Source of the DNA: Pirellulales bacterium
GTDB lineage: Bacteria; Planctomycetota; Planctomycetia; Pirellulales; UBA1268
Assembly (NCBI GenBank): GCA_017853835.1
Contig: JAFMIU010000010.1
Span: 1-64,000 of the forward strand
Reading direction: 5' to 3'
Length of the DNA: 64,000 bases
How positions within the stretch are numbered: position 1 is the first letter of the stretch; each line of letters begins with the position of its first letter. A model generated the notes under the pieces. The model worked only from the letters and a program-made list of their open reading frames with translations, was not told the origin of the DNA and searched no databases. Position numbers and translations under genes: made by a program. Below are positions 1 through 7,909 of the stretch, piece after piece.

Positions 1-214
1 GGGGGAACACGCGCACGAACAGCCGTCCCTCCGCGCGGAGGTACTGCTGGGCCGCAATACGGCCAGCCTCGATCGTCGCAGCGGGAAGCCACCCCGGCTG
101 TTCGGCCTGAAGACCGAAATCGCCGAAGACGACGCGATTCCCGCGGGTGGCGTCACCTCTTATACGACCTCTTTGGCTTTTTCGGTGCTTGACCCTCTTG
201 GGCATCAGCGCCAT
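1..214 (-). CDS. rplP: 50S ribosomal protein L16 (3' end beyond the window)
   Basis: L16 binds 23S rRNA near the peptidyl-transferase and A-site region. The visible N-terminal 71 residues begin MALMPKRVKHRK and continue with RGN...FGDFGLQA and EAGRIAAQ, the classic L16 N-terminal blocks. The start is ATG at 214. It is supported by a GAGGAG Shine-Dalgarno sequence at 222-227, 7 nt upstream, which itself lies inside rpsC. The first 62 nt overlap the rpsC tail in another frame. The gene continues past position 1, so its C-terminus is not seen. The family assignment is certain. An alternative ATG at 205 is possible but less well placed relative to the ribosome binding site. Confidence 0.95.
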   Translation of the reverse strand, partial: MALMPKRVKHRKSQRGRIRGDATRGNRVVFGDFGLQAEQPGWLPAATIEAGRIAAQQYLRAEGRLFVRVFP

Positions 215-848
215 CGCCAGTCTCCTCGTACATGCCTTGGTTGACCCACACTTGAATACCGATGTTGCCCTGCGCCGTGGGTGCCTCGCAGAAGCCGTAG
301 TCGATTTTTGCCCGGAGCGTTGAGAGCGGCATCGAGCCGGCGATCGCCTTCTCACACCGCGACATCTCGGCGCCGCCGAGACGGCCCGCCAACTGAATCT
401 TCACGCCACGCGCCCCGGCATCCATGGTGGTGTCGAGGGCACGCTTGAGGGTGCGACGGAAGGCCGCACGCTTGACGAGTTGGTCGGCAATGTCTTCGGC
501 GATGAGCTGGGCCTGGATCTCAGGACGGCTCACCTCTTCCACCTTCAGGTTGACTCGCCGACCGAGCAGTTCCTGAAGTTCGTCCTGCAGACGATCCACC
601 TCCTGGCCCTTCCGCCCGATGATCACGCCGGGGCGGGCACAGTGCAGGATGACCTTCACCTCGTCCCGCGTCCGCTCGATCTCCACCTTCGGAATCGCGG
701 CGGCGCGATACTTCGTCTTCAGGAACTTGCGAACCTTGATGTCCTCGAGAAGAAGGGTCTTGAAATCCTTCTTCGCGGCGTACCAACGGCTCTTCCAGGG
801 CTCGGTAACGCCCGTGCGGAATCCGGTGGGATGAACTTTCTGGCCCAT
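153..848 (-). CDS. rpsC: 30S ribosomal protein S3
   Basis: S3 forms the mRNA entry side of the 30S head. The 231-residue product has the N-terminal MGQKVHPTGFR block, a KH domain with the GxxG loop (IIGRKGQEV, about residue 75) and the S3 C-terminal domain ending near IQVWVNQG. Its length is close to the 233 residues of the E. coli protein. The charged tail (ending KKPKRSYKR, stop TGA 153-155) is encoded in the region shared with the start of rplP. rplV ends 3 nt upstream, so the two are surely cotranscribed. Confidence 0.98.
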   Translation of the reverse strand: MGQKVHPTGFRTGVTEPWKSRWYAAKKDFKTLLLEDIKVRKFLKTKYRAAAIPKVEIERTRDEVKVILHCARPGVIIGRKGQEVDRLQDELQELLGRRVNLKVEEVSRPEIQAQLIAEDIADQLVKRAAFRRTLKRALDTTMDAGARGVKIQLAGRLGGAEMSRCEKAIAGSMPLSTLRAKIDYGFCEAPTAQGNIGIQVWVNQGMYEETGDGADAQEGQAPKKPKRSYKR

Positions 849-851
849 GGT

Positions 852-1217
852 TTACTCCCTCACTCCGGCAGCCTGTTCGACCGCCGCCACCGTGTCGAGC
901 GACACCTTGATGTGCGACATCCTTCGCTTGATCCCAAACGCCATGCCGCGGGCACGCGGCCGAATCCGCTTGAACATCGGCCCGCCGTCAATCCGGGCGT
1001 CGACGACGATCAGGCTGTCGACGCCGGGGGCCTGCTGATGCTCGGCATTGCCCAGGGCACTCTTGATCACCTTCTCCAGCATCCGGGCGCCGCGATGGGG
1101 CTGGAAACGGAGAATGTCGAGAGCCTCGTCGGCAAACTTGCCTCGAACGAGATCGGCCAGTGCCCGCACCTTGCGGGGGCTGATCCGAGCGTATTTATGA
1201 GTGGCTGAATAGGGCAT
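852..1217 (-). CDS. rplV: 50S ribosomal protein L22
   Basis: L22 lines the peptide exit tunnel. The 121-residue product begins MPYSATHKYARISPRKVR and contains LADLVRGK and the conserved C-terminal hairpin region RIRPRARGMAFGIKRRMSHI. The length is normal for the family (110-120 residues plus a short tail). It follows rpsS by 21 nt and precedes rpsC by 3 nt in the conserved S10-operon order. Nothing unusual is seen. Confidence 0.97.
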   Translation of the reverse strand: MPYSATHKYARISPRKVRALADLVRGKFADEALDILRFQPHRGARMLEKVIKSALGNAEHQQAPGVDSLIVVDARIDGGPMFKRIRPRARGMAFGIKRRMSHIKVSLDTVAAVEQAAGVRE

Positions 1218-1238
1218 GCTTCACCTCGTGGCCGCCGA

Positions 1239-1517
1239 TTACTTGGCGGCCTCCTTCGCCTTGCCGCCGTGACCGCGGAACGTCCGCGTCGGCGCGAACT
1301 CGCCGAGCTTGTGCCCGACCATGTCCTCGGTGACGAACACCTTCACATGCTGCTTGCCGTTGTGAACCATGAACGTCAGACCGATGAACTCGGGCACGAT
1401 CGTGCACGAACGCGACCACGTCTTGATCGGGTCGCGCTTGCCACTGGCAAGCTGCGACTCGGCCTTTTCGAACACGCGCGGGTCGACGTAAGGACCCTTC
1501 TTTGAACTGCGTCCCAT
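1239..1517 (-). CDS. rpsS: 30S ribosomal protein S19
   Basis: S19 sits in the head of the 30S subunit next to S13. The 92-residue product starts [14 protein letters not shown] and carries the family blocks [26 protein letters not shown] and [16 protein letters not shown]. Its length matches the family exactly. It is separated from rplB by 3 nt and from rplV by 21 nt. Confidence 0.98.
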   Translation of the reverse strand: MGRSSKKGPYVDPRVFEKAESQLASGKRDPIKTWSRSCTIVPEFIGLTFMVHNGKQHVKVFVTEDMVGHKLGEFAPTRTFRGHGGKAKEAAK

Positions 1518-1520
1518 GGA

Positions 1521-2378
1521 TTACCTCAGCTTCAACTGTCCGTAACGGCGACTCTTGCGGCGGCGAATGATCGAAGCACCCGACGGCTTGCGGGGCTTCC
1601 GCGTTCCGCCACCCTTCGCACTCTTTCCGGTGGGGCTCACCGGATGGCGACCGCCCTTGGTACGACCTTCACCACCGCCGTGCGGGTGGTCGATCGGATT
1701 CATTGCCGTGCCCCGGACGTGCGGCCGAATTCCGAGCCAGCGTGAACGGCCGGCCTTTCCGAGCCGAACGTTCATGTGCTCCGAGTTGCCGATGGCACCG
1801 ATCGTGGCGCGGCACGCGGCCGGCACGCGGCGAATCTCGCCCGAAGGAAGCGTGATCTGCGCCCACTGCGATTCACGGGCAACGAGCACCGCGGAGGAAC
1901 CGGCCGACCGACAGAGCCGGCCACCACGCCCCTGCTGGAGCTCGATGTTGTGGATCTGCATGCCGAGCGGAATGGCCGACATCGGAAGGCAGTTGCCCAC
2001 TTCCGGTGGCGCCGACTCGCCGCTCATCAGCGTCGCGCCGACCTTGAGGCCCTCGGGGGCGAGGATGAACCGCTTCTCGCCGTCGGCATAGTTCACCAGC
2101 GCCACACGGCAGGTGCGGTTGGGGTCGTACTGGATCGAATGCACGACACCCGGCACGCCGTCCTTGTTGCGACGGAAGTCGATCAGCCGGTAGTGCTGCA
2201 TGTGGCCGCCGCCACGATGACGAGACGTGATCTTGCCCTGATTGTTGCGGCCGCCCGTCTTCTTCTTGCGAAGGCGGAGCGCCTTCGGCGCGGAGGCGCC
2301 TGGCGTGATCTCGGCGAAGTCGGAAACACTGGCGCCGCGGCGGCCAGGACTCGTCGGCTTGTAGGTTCGAATGCCCAT
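1521..2378 (-). CDS. rplB: 50S ribosomal protein L2
   Basis: L2 is a primary 23S rRNA binder needed for subunit association and peptidyl transfer. The 285-residue product starts [15 protein letters not shown]. It has the OB-fold region ([37 protein letters not shown]) and the invariant C-terminal loop [20 protein letters not shown], which contains the histidine associated with the peptidyl-transferase centre. Its length is typical. It lies 31 nt downstream of rplW. Confidence 0.98.
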   Translation of the reverse strand: MGIRTYKPTSPGRRGASVSDFAEITPGASAPKALRLRKKKTGGRNNQGKITSRHRGGGHMQHYRLIDFRRNKDGVPGVVHSIQYDPNRTCRVALVNYADGEKRFILAPEGLKVGATLMSGESAPPEVGNCLPMSAIPLGMQIHNIELQQGRGGRLCRSAGSSAVLVARESQWAQITLPSGEIRRVPAACRATIGAIGNSEHMNVRLGKAGRSRWLGIRPHVRGTAMNPIDHPHGGGEGRTKGGRHPVSPTGKSAKGGGTRKPRKPSGASIIRRRKSRRYGQLKLR

Positions 2379-2409
2379 GGGATCGTGGTGTGCTCGGGTG
2401 TGCGGCGAA

Positions 2410-2730
2410 TCAGAAGAGGTTGATCTTGGACTCGGGCTTCAGGGTGACGATCGCCTTTTTCCAGGCCTTCGTCGTGGTGCGGCGAACGCGGCTTCGCCGC
2501 ATCTTGCCGACGCGGTTTTGAACCGCCACCTTCTCGACCTTCACGTTGAACATCTCCTCGACGGCGCGGCGGATGTCGGCCTTGGTGGCCTCACCGACGA
2601 CCTCGAAGGAGTAGGCGTTGTGCCTGTTGGCACGATGCATGCCCTTCTCGGTGACCAGCGGCCGCAGGATCACCTGATGCGGCGCCAGCCGGGGAGAGAG
2701 TGACGGGGGGGGAGGGACGGGCACTGCCAT
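2410..2730 (-). CDS. rplW: 50S ribosomal protein L23
   Basis: L23 sits at the tunnel exit and docks trigger factor and SRP. The 106-residue product has the core [32 protein letters not shown] and [14 protein letters not shown] proline-rich N-terminal extension of about 17 residues ([14 protein letters not shown]) precedes the core and is longer than in E. coli. The ATG at 2730 has an AAGGAG Shine-Dalgarno sequence about 13 nt upstream, overlapping the end of rplD, which argues for this start. Confidence 0.96.
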   Translation of the reverse strand: MAVPVPPPPSLSPRLAPHQVILRPLVTEKGMHRANRHNAYSFEVVGEATKADIRRAVEEMFNVKVEKVAVQNRVGKMRRSRVRRTTTKAWKKAIVTLKPESKINLF

Positions 2731-2733
2731 GGC

Positions 2734-3444
2734 CTACTTCGTCTCCTTCTTGGCGGAACGACGAGCCGCCGGCTTGCGGGCGGCCTTCTTCTTGCCGGAC
2801 TCGGGGTCGCCCTTGCCGGCCGCCACCGCCGAGGCACGAAACGCCTCGATGGCCGCCTTTGTCATCACGATCGAACGCGAGCGAAGGATCGAATAGGCAT
2901 TGAGTTCGGCGACGGGCGACACCGAAACCCCTTCGATGTTTCGGGCACTCTTCCAGAACGTGGCGTCGTGCTTTTCAGGCGAGACGAGCACCGTGGAGCC
3001 CTCGAGCCCCAGGTTCTTGAGGAGCCCTGCGACCACCGAGGTCTTCGGGGCGTCGACCGCGATCGAATCGAGGAGCTTCACCTCATCGTCGGCGATCCGC
3101 GACGCGAGCGCCATGCGGGCCGCCTGCTGCAGCGCCTTGCGGGGCATCCGCCATCCAAAATCACGGGGACGCTTGGCGAAGATGTGACCGCCGCCACGAC
3201 GCGTGCCGCTGCGACGACCACCGGCGCGGGCGTTGCCCGTGCCCTTCTGGCGGTAGAGCTTCTTGGTGGAGCCGGCCACCTCGCCGCGGGTCTTGGTCTT
3301 CTGAGTGCCCTGTCGCTGATTGGCCTGGTACATCACCACGGCATCATGAAGGAGTTGCTTGCTCACGCGGGGAGCGATCTCGGCGGGGTCGATCTCATAC
3401 GAGCCGACCTGCTTGCCTGACATGTCGTAGACGGCGATGTTCAC
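2734..3444 (-). CDS. rplD: 50S ribosomal protein L4
   Basis: L4 reaches into the exit tunnel and in some bacteria represses its own operon through the S10 leader. The 236-residue product shows QGTQKTKTRGEVAGSTKK, the tunnel-loop block KGTGNARAGGRRSGTRRGGG, and KALQQAARMALASR. A Lys/Arg/Ala-rich tail of about 25 residues (KKKAARKPAARRSAKK) extends beyond the usual end near residue 210. Its ATG overlaps the rplC stop by 4 nt, indicating coupled translation. Confidence 0.97.
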   Translation of the reverse strand: MNIAVYDMSGKQVGSYEIDPAEIAPRVSKQLLHDAVVMYQANQRQGTQKTKTRGEVAGSTKKLYRQKGTGNARAGGRRSGTRRGGGHIFAKRPRDFGWRMPRKALQQAARMALASRIADDEVKLLDSIAVDAPKTSVVAGLLKNLGLEGSTVLVSPEKHDATFWKSARNIEGVSVSPVAELNAYSILRSRSIVMTKAAIEAFRASAVAAGKGDPESGKKKAARKPAARRSAKKETK

Positions 3445-4214
3445 TTGCCACCAGCCTTCTTCTTGCCGGCCGGGGCACCCTGCCCACCGGCCTTTCGGAT
3501 CTTGTTGGTCTGCATCACGGTGACGTACGACCCGGTCGGACCGGGAATCGCTCCCCGAACCAACAGCAGGTTGTTGTCTTTGTCGATCCGCACGAGCTTC
3601 AGGTTCCGCATGGTCGATCGCTCATTTCCGTAGCGACCGGCCATCCGCTTGCCCTTGAAGACACGCGCGGGAGAGGTGTTCATGCTCGTGCCACCCTGAT
3701 GACGGTGCACCTTCTTGACACCGTGGCTGGCCCGCTGCCCCTTGAAGCCATGACGCTTCATGACGCCGGCGGTGCCACGGCCCTTGGTCGTGCCGGTCAC
3801 GTCGACGAACTCGATTCCCTCGAAGACATCGACGGTGAGGACCTGACCCACCTCGACGCCTTCGTGCACACCGCGGAGCTCGCGAACAAATCGCTGCGGC
3901 TCGCAGTCGGGCTTCGCCACTGCCGCCACACCCCCCTCGGCACGCCGCTTGGCCCGGCGGCTGTCGAGCTTCGCAACCTGCCCGCGAAGGCTCTTGCTCG
4001 CGAGGCGACGCGGCTTGTCGAGAAAGCCGATCTGCACCGCGGCATAGCCGTCGCGGTCAGCCGTCCGAACGAACGTCACGGGGCACGGACCGGCCTCGAT
4101 CACGGTGACGGGCACCACGGCTCCAGTCGCGTCGAAAATCTGGGTCATCCCGACCTTGCGGCCAAGAAGACCCTTGCGGCCTGTTTTGTCTTCTTTTTTC
4201 GTCGCTGTCGCCAT
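3441..4214 (-). CDS. rplC: 50S ribosomal protein L3
   Basis: L3 is an early 50S assembly protein reaching toward the peptidyl-transferase centre. From ATG 4214 the product is 257 residues, with GLLGRKVGMTQIFD near the N-terminus, the HGFKGQRASHGVKKVHRHQG loop and the block PARVFKGKRMAGRYGN. The open frame extends further upstream (to 4277), but that part has no L3 similarity and ATG 4214 gives the family N-terminus. A basic tail ends GKKKAGGK. The 197 nt between rpsJ and this gene is non-coding. Confidence 0.96.
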   Translation of the reverse strand: MATATKKEDKTGRKGLLGRKVGMTQIFDATGAVVPVTVIEAGPCPVTFVRTADRDGYAAVQIGFLDKPRRLASKSLRGQVAKLDSRRAKRRAEGGVAAVAKPDCEPQRFVRELRGVHEGVEVGQVLTVDVFEGIEFVDVTGTTKGRGTAGVMKRHGFKGQRASHGVKKVHRHQGGTSMNTSPARVFKGKRMAGRYGNERSTMRNLKLVRIDKDNNLLLVRGAIPGPTGSYVTVMQTNKIRKAGGQGAPAGKKKAGGK

Positions 4215-4411
4215 GTTGATCGCCGTCGAAGCCCGAATCGACCAGCCCTGAGGCCGTCGCCCGGTACTCCGCGTCACGCTCGAAGCCGTTGGCTGCAGGA
4301 GCGTCGAAAGTGACTTTCGACCTTACCCGCAACGCCTTCCAAGCATGCCCTGTCGTGCGCTCCTGTGGTGAACCTTGTGCCCTGGACCGGGGCGGCAACG
4401 CCGCCCGGACC

Positions 4412-4738
4412 CTACCTTGATGATGCCTTGATCTTGATGTCGACGCCGGCCGGCAGGCTCAGTTTGTTGAGCGCCTCGATCGTCTTCGCCGTCGCCTGAA
4501 TGATGTCAATCACCCGCTTGTGCGTGCGAATCTCGTACTGCTGCCGGGCCTTCTTGTCGATGTGCGGACTGGAGAGCACCGTGTAACGCTCAACCCGCGT
4601 GGGGAGCGGAATCGGGCCGTGGACCTCGGAGTTGGTCCGCTTGGCCGTATCGACGATCTCGGCGGCACTCTGATCAAGCACCGCGTGGTCGTAAGCCTCC
4701 ATGCGGATGCGGATGAGTTCCTGAGTCGGACCGGCCAC
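4412..4738 (-). CDS. rpsJ: 30S ribosomal protein S10
   Basis: S10 is a 30S head protein and also NusE, a transcription antitermination factor. I place the start at GTG 4738, preceded by AGGAG at 4746-4750 with 7 nt spacing. This gives 108 residues beginning [18 protein letters not shown], against the usual 102-105. Family blocks [19 protein letters not shown] and RTHKRVIDI are present. A longer frame to ATG 4801 exists but adds 21 residues unlike S10. It is the first gene of the S10 operon. Confidence 0.95.
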   Translation of the reverse strand: MAGPTQELIRIRMEAYDHAVLDQSAAEIVDTAKRTNSEVHGPIPLPTRVERYTVLSSPHIDKKARQQYEIRTHKRVIDIIQATAKTIEALNKLSLPAGVDIKIKASSR

Positions 4739-4940
4739 GGCGATACTCCTGACGTTCGTTCTTGGGTCGAGACGCGACGACGCAGCCTCGAACCTCTCCA
4801 TCGATCCATTCGCAGCCGGACTTGCGGATATCCCCTGCGGGATGCCTTGGCCCGGCCGACACGAAACCCTGCGAGGGGTTCGGTTTCACGCGAGCCCGCA
4901 AATCCCCACAAGAGGGGGGCAGCCGGGCATCGAGCGGCGA
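4739..4940 (-). promoter_or_regulatory. about 200-nt leader of the S10 operon
   Basis: This is the untranslated stretch between the inferred transcription start (about 4941) and the rpsJ start codon. It holds short inverted repeats, for example ATCCC-CTGC-GGGAT around 4830-4843. A leader of this length before S10 is where r-protein autoregulation acts in other bacteria. I do not recognise the enterobacterial S10-leader structure here, so regulation by L4 is only a possibility. Confidence 0.4.
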
Positions 4941-4947
4941 GACGCGA

Positions 4948-4976
4948 AATCTAAACCTCGAACTGGGCACTGTCAA
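4948..4976 (-). promoter_or_regulatory. sigma70-type promoter of the S10 operon
   Basis: On the minus strand a perfect -35 box TTGACA (4976-4971) is followed after exactly 17 nt by TAGATT (4953-4948), which matches the -10 consensus at 4 of 6 positions. It points toward rpsJ and lies directly downstream of a hairpin/U-tract terminator. That combination makes it the obvious S10-operon promoter. The predicted start is near 4941. Confidence 0.75.
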
Positions 4977-4983
4977 CACGCTG

Positions 4984-5021
4984 AAAAAAACAGGCGGACG
5001 TGCCCTGTGGGCCCACGTCCG
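4984..5021 (-). terminator. Rho-independent terminator upstream of the S10 promoter
   Basis: An 8-bp perfect stem (4995-5002 with 5014-5021, CGGACGTG/CACGTCCG) is followed on the minus strand, after CCTG, by seven consecutive T residues (4990-4984). It would stop leftward read-through from fusA, running antisense through gntK, just before the S10 promoter. An attenuator role is unlikely because it lies upstream of the -35 box. Confidence 0.7.
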
Positions 5022-5101
5022 ACAGCCCAGCCATCCCTCGGTCACCGCGGCAGCAGGGTAGCCGTTTGGCTGCGGCGGGCAGTGACGCGAGAATCACGAT
5101 C

Positions 5102-5617
5102 ATGCCACCTGCCGCATCCAGTCCGATCGTCGTCATGGGGGTGTCGGGGAGCGGCAAGACCACGGTGGGTCGGCTCCTCGCCGAGCGAATTCACGGCGAC
5201 TTTCTCGACGCCGACGATCTCCACCCAGTTTCAAATGTGCGGAAGATGCGGGCTGGAACGCCCCTGACCGACACCGACCGCTGGCCGTGGCTCGATGCCG
5301 TGGCCAAAGAACTGGTTCGGGCCACCGCGGACCACCCCCGGCTCGTGATCGCCTGCTCGGCCCTCAAGCGGGCCTACCGCGACCGACTCCGAGCCGCCGC
5401 CCCCGTGCTGCAGCTCGTGTGGCTCACAGGCTCGGAAGAACTGCTCCGCTCGCGTCTGGCCAACCGCGCGGGTCACTTCATGCCAGCCGGGATGCTTGCC
5501 AGCCAGCTGGCCGACCTCGAGCCCCCAACGGCGGACGAGGCCGCGATCGTTGCCGACTTTTCCGCCACGACTGAAGAGATCGTAACGCACGTGATTCTGG
5601 GCATGCCACGCCACTAA
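5102..5617 (+). CDS. gntK: gluconokinase
   Basis: It phosphorylates D-gluconate to 6-phosphogluconate with ATP, feeding the pentose phosphate or Entner-Doudoroff route in the cytosol. From ATG 5102 the product is 171 residues, the normal GntK length. It has the P-loop VMGVSGSGKTT near the N-terminus, then DADDLHP, IACSALKRAYRD and the GHFMP motif typical of gluconokinases. An upstream in-frame extension to 5000 lacks family similarity and runs into the terminator hairpin. It is a lone plus-strand gene between two leftward operons. Transaldolase and transketolase elsewhere in the window belong to the same pathway. Confidence 0.9.
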   Translation: MPPAASSPIVVMGVSGSGKTTVGRLLAERIHGDFLDADDLHPVSNVRKMRAGTPLTDTDRWPWLDAVAKELVRATADHPRLVIACSALKRAYRDRLRAAAPVLQLVWLTGSEELLRSRLANRAGHFMPAGMLASQLADLEPPTADEAAIVADFSATTEEIVTHVILGMPRH

Positions 5618-5630
5618 CTCCTCGGCACGT

Positions 5631-5661
5631 CCAAGCCCAACGGCGTGAGCCGTGGGACAGG
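5631..5661. repeat. dispersed palindromic repeat, GCCCAACGGC core
   Basis: This is one copy of a short imperfect palindrome (core AAGCCCAACGGCGTGAGCCG then TGGGAC) just after gntK. Related copies occur within 24421-24823, at 27941-27975, 28063-28168, 42321-42350 and 58011-58130. All are intergenic or at gene 3' ends, like REP elements. The rest of the 5618-5809 gap holds only this and the palindrome at 5744. Confidence 0.7.
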
Positions 5662-5743
5662 CTGGCCATCCCGCTTGGGTTCGTCGGGTCACATCCATCT
5701 CGGCATCTCGACCCAATGGACTCGTGGGGAGGAGTCGGGCCTG

Positions 5744-5769
5744 GCCCAACGGCCGTACGGCCGTTGGGC
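5744..5769. repeat. 26-bp perfect palindrome between gntK and fusA
   Basis: The sequence from 5744 to 5769 equals its own reverse complement, with half-site GCCCAACGGCCGT. It lies between two convergent genes, where a bidirectional terminator would be expected, but neither side has a T-tract. Its half-site shares the core of the dispersed repeat family, so it may be a collapsed copy of that element. Confidence 0.75.
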
Positions 5770-5809
5770 TTCGACGTGACGAGGCGTTCCGAGAAGGATT
5801 CGCGACACG

Positions 5810-7909
5810 TCAGACGAACGCGTCGGCCATTTCCGCCGGGGCTGGGCCGTATTTGAGCGGAGCCATCGTGAAACTCGCCCGCCCCTGGCTCACGCTGCGC
5901 ACCGCCGCGGAATAGCCAAACATGCTCGCCAGCGGGGCTTCGGCGGTGAGCACGGTGGCGGGGCCTCGAATCTCCGTGGCCGTGATGATCGCCCGCCGCT
6001 GCTGGAGGTCGTTGATGACGTCGCCGAGATGCTCCTCGGGCACGCTCACCTCCACCTTCATCACGGGCTCCAGCAGCACCGTTCCGGCTGCATTGAGCAT
6101 GTTTTCAATCGCGTCGGCCGCGGCGATCCGAATGGCCACGTCGCCGGGCGGCGGCTCGGGGATGGGGCTCTCCAGCACCCGAATCCGCACGCCCCACAGC
6201 GGGCAGCCCTTGAGCCCGCCCCGCTCGGCGCTTTCCCGCACCGACTGCGTCATCGTGGCCGCAATCTCCGCCAGGGCTTCGTGCTCGGGAAACCAGCCCT
6301 GCTCCACCATCACCGGCGACTGGTCGTCGGTCGGCTCGGCGGCGATCGTCACCGTGGCCACGAGCGTCTGTCCCGCCACCTGCCGATTGGATTCACCGCT
6401 CACCCGCACCGACTTGCCGAGCGTCTCCTTGTAGCTCACGCGTGGCTTGTGCACGCGGCACTTGAGATTGAAATCCCGCTCCAGCCGGTGGCGGATCACC
6501 TCGAGATGGAGCTCCCCCATGCCCGAGATCAGCGTCTGCCCCGTCTCCTCGCTCTCGATCGCCCGGAAGGTCGGATCCTGCCGCTTCATCATCTCGAGCG
6601 TGTCAGCCAGTTTCTTCCGCTCGAGGCTCGTCTCCGGCTCGATCGCCATCGAGATGACGGTTTCCGGAAACTGGATCGTTTCCAGCACGATCGGCGCCGC
6701 CGCATCGCAGAGGGTGTCGCCGGTGACGCTCGCCCGAGGGCCGATCACGCCCACGATGTCGCCGGCAAACGCTTCGTCGATCTGCTCGCGACGATCCGCC
6801 TGCACATGCCAGAGCTGGGCGATGTTTTCCTTCTTCTGCTTGAGCGGATTCCAGGCCCGGCTGCCCGCCTTGAGGGTGCCCGAATAGACCCGCACAAACG
6901 AGAGGTCGCCGTGCTTCTCCGCGATGATCTTGAACACGAGGCCGCAGAACGGGGCCTTCGGGTCGGTCTTCCGCACGATCGTCGTGGGGCTCTTGGCCGT
7001 CGGATCGATGCCTTCCACCGGCGGCACGTCGGCCGGACTCGGCAGATACCACGCCACCGCGTCGAGCACCGGCTGCACGCCGATGCAGTCGAGTGCGGAA
7101 CCGGCGAGGATCGGCACCACCTTTCGCTGGATGGTCGCCTGCCGAATCGCCTTCCTCATGAGGTCGGGCGGGATCGGAGCCTCGTTCATGGCGAGTTCGG
7201 CGATCTCGTCGGAGAAGTCGAAGAGCGTGGCGACGAGCTGCTCGCGGTAGAGGGCGGCCTCATCAACGAGCTCCTCGGGAATCGGCGATGCCGTCACCCT
7301 GGTGAGGGCTTCGCCGCCGGCGAGCGCCTCATCCTTCGGTGGGAAGGTGAGCAGCTTCATCTCGACGAGATCGACGATCCCACGAAAGGGATCCTTCACG
7401 TGCGGCGGCCCCATGCCCTGGGGAAGGTGGAGCACGAGCGGCTTCGCCCCGAGCCGCTTTTCGATCTGACCGACCGTCCCGAAGAAGTCGGCGCCCTCAC
7501 GGTCGAGCTTGTTGATGAGCGCGAGCCGGGGAACGCCGTATTTGTCGGCCTGCCGCCAGACGGTTTCGCTCTGGGCCTCCACACCCTCCCGCGCGCTGAA
7601 CACCACCACCGCCCCGTCGAGCACCCGCAGGCTCCGCTCCACTTCGGCGGTGAAATCGACGTGCCCAGGCGTATCGATCAGGTTCACCGTCACGTCCCGC
7701 CACTGAAACGACACCGCCGCCGAGTAGATCGTGATCCCCCGCTCCTGCTCCTCGGGATCGAAGTCGGTGATCGTGGTGCCACGATCGACCTCGCCGAGCC
7801 GATGGCTCGTCTTCGTGAAAAACAGCATCCGCTCCGTGAGCGTGGTTTTCCCGGCGTCGATGTGGGCCACGATGCCGATGTTGCGGATGTTTTCGAGCGT
7901 GCGTGCCAT
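5810..7909 (-). CDS. fusA: elongation factor G (EF-G family GTPase, possible spdEFG type)
   Basis: EF-G family GTPases translocate tRNA-mRNA on the ribosome or act in ribosome recycling. The 699-residue product has G1 AHIDAGKTT (about residue 15), the switch I block EEQERGITI, G3 DTPGH and G4 NKLD, and full length through domain V. The sequence before switch I (GEVDRGTTITDFDP) differs from classical EF-G1. It is not linked to rpsL, rpsG or tuf, so it may be one of the spdEFG paralogues known from planctomycetes. Its ATG overlaps the argS stop (TAATG), implying coupled translation. Confidence 0.9.
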   Translation of the reverse strand: MARTLENIRNIGIVAHIDAGKTTLTERMLFFTKTSHRLGEVDRGTTITDFDPEEQERGITIYSAAVSFQWRDVTVNLIDTPGHVDFTAEVERSLRVLDGAVVVFSAREGVEAQSETVWRQADKYGVPRLALINKLDREGADFFGTVGQIEKRLGAKPLVLHLPQGMGPPHVKDPFRGIVDLVEMKLLTFPPKDEALAGGEALTRVTASPIPEELVDEAALYREQLVATLFDFSDEIAELAMNEAPIPPDLMRKAIRQATIQRKVVPILAGSALDCIGVQPVLDAVAWYLPSPADVPPVEGIDPTAKSPTTIVRKTDPKAPFCGLVFKIIAEKHGDLSFVRVYSGTLKAGSRAWNPLKQKKENIAQLWHVQADRREQIDEAFAGDIVGVIGPRASVTGDTLCDAAAPIVLETIQFPETVISMAIEPETSLERKKLADTLEMMKRQDPTFRAIESEETGQTLISGMGELHLEVIRHRLERDFNLKCRVHKPRVSYKETLGKSVRVSGESNRQVAGQTLVATVTIAAEPTDDQSPVMVEQGWFPEHEALAEIAATMTQSVRESAERGGLKGCPLWGVRIRVLESPIPEPPPGDVAIRIAAADAIENMLNAAGTVLLEPVMKVEVSVPEEHLGDVINDLQQRRAIITATEIRGPATVLTAEAPLASMFGYSAAVRSVSQGRASFTMAPLKYGPAPAEMADAFV

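Noticed and set aside
4739..4940. S10-leader riboregulator of the enterobacterial type
   Set aside because: The leader is long enough and has small inverted repeats, but I could not draw the known L4-binding hairpins, so I only list it as a leader.
5000..5101. Longer gluconokinase start
   Set aside because: The extension passes through the terminator hairpin and adds 34 residues not found in the family.
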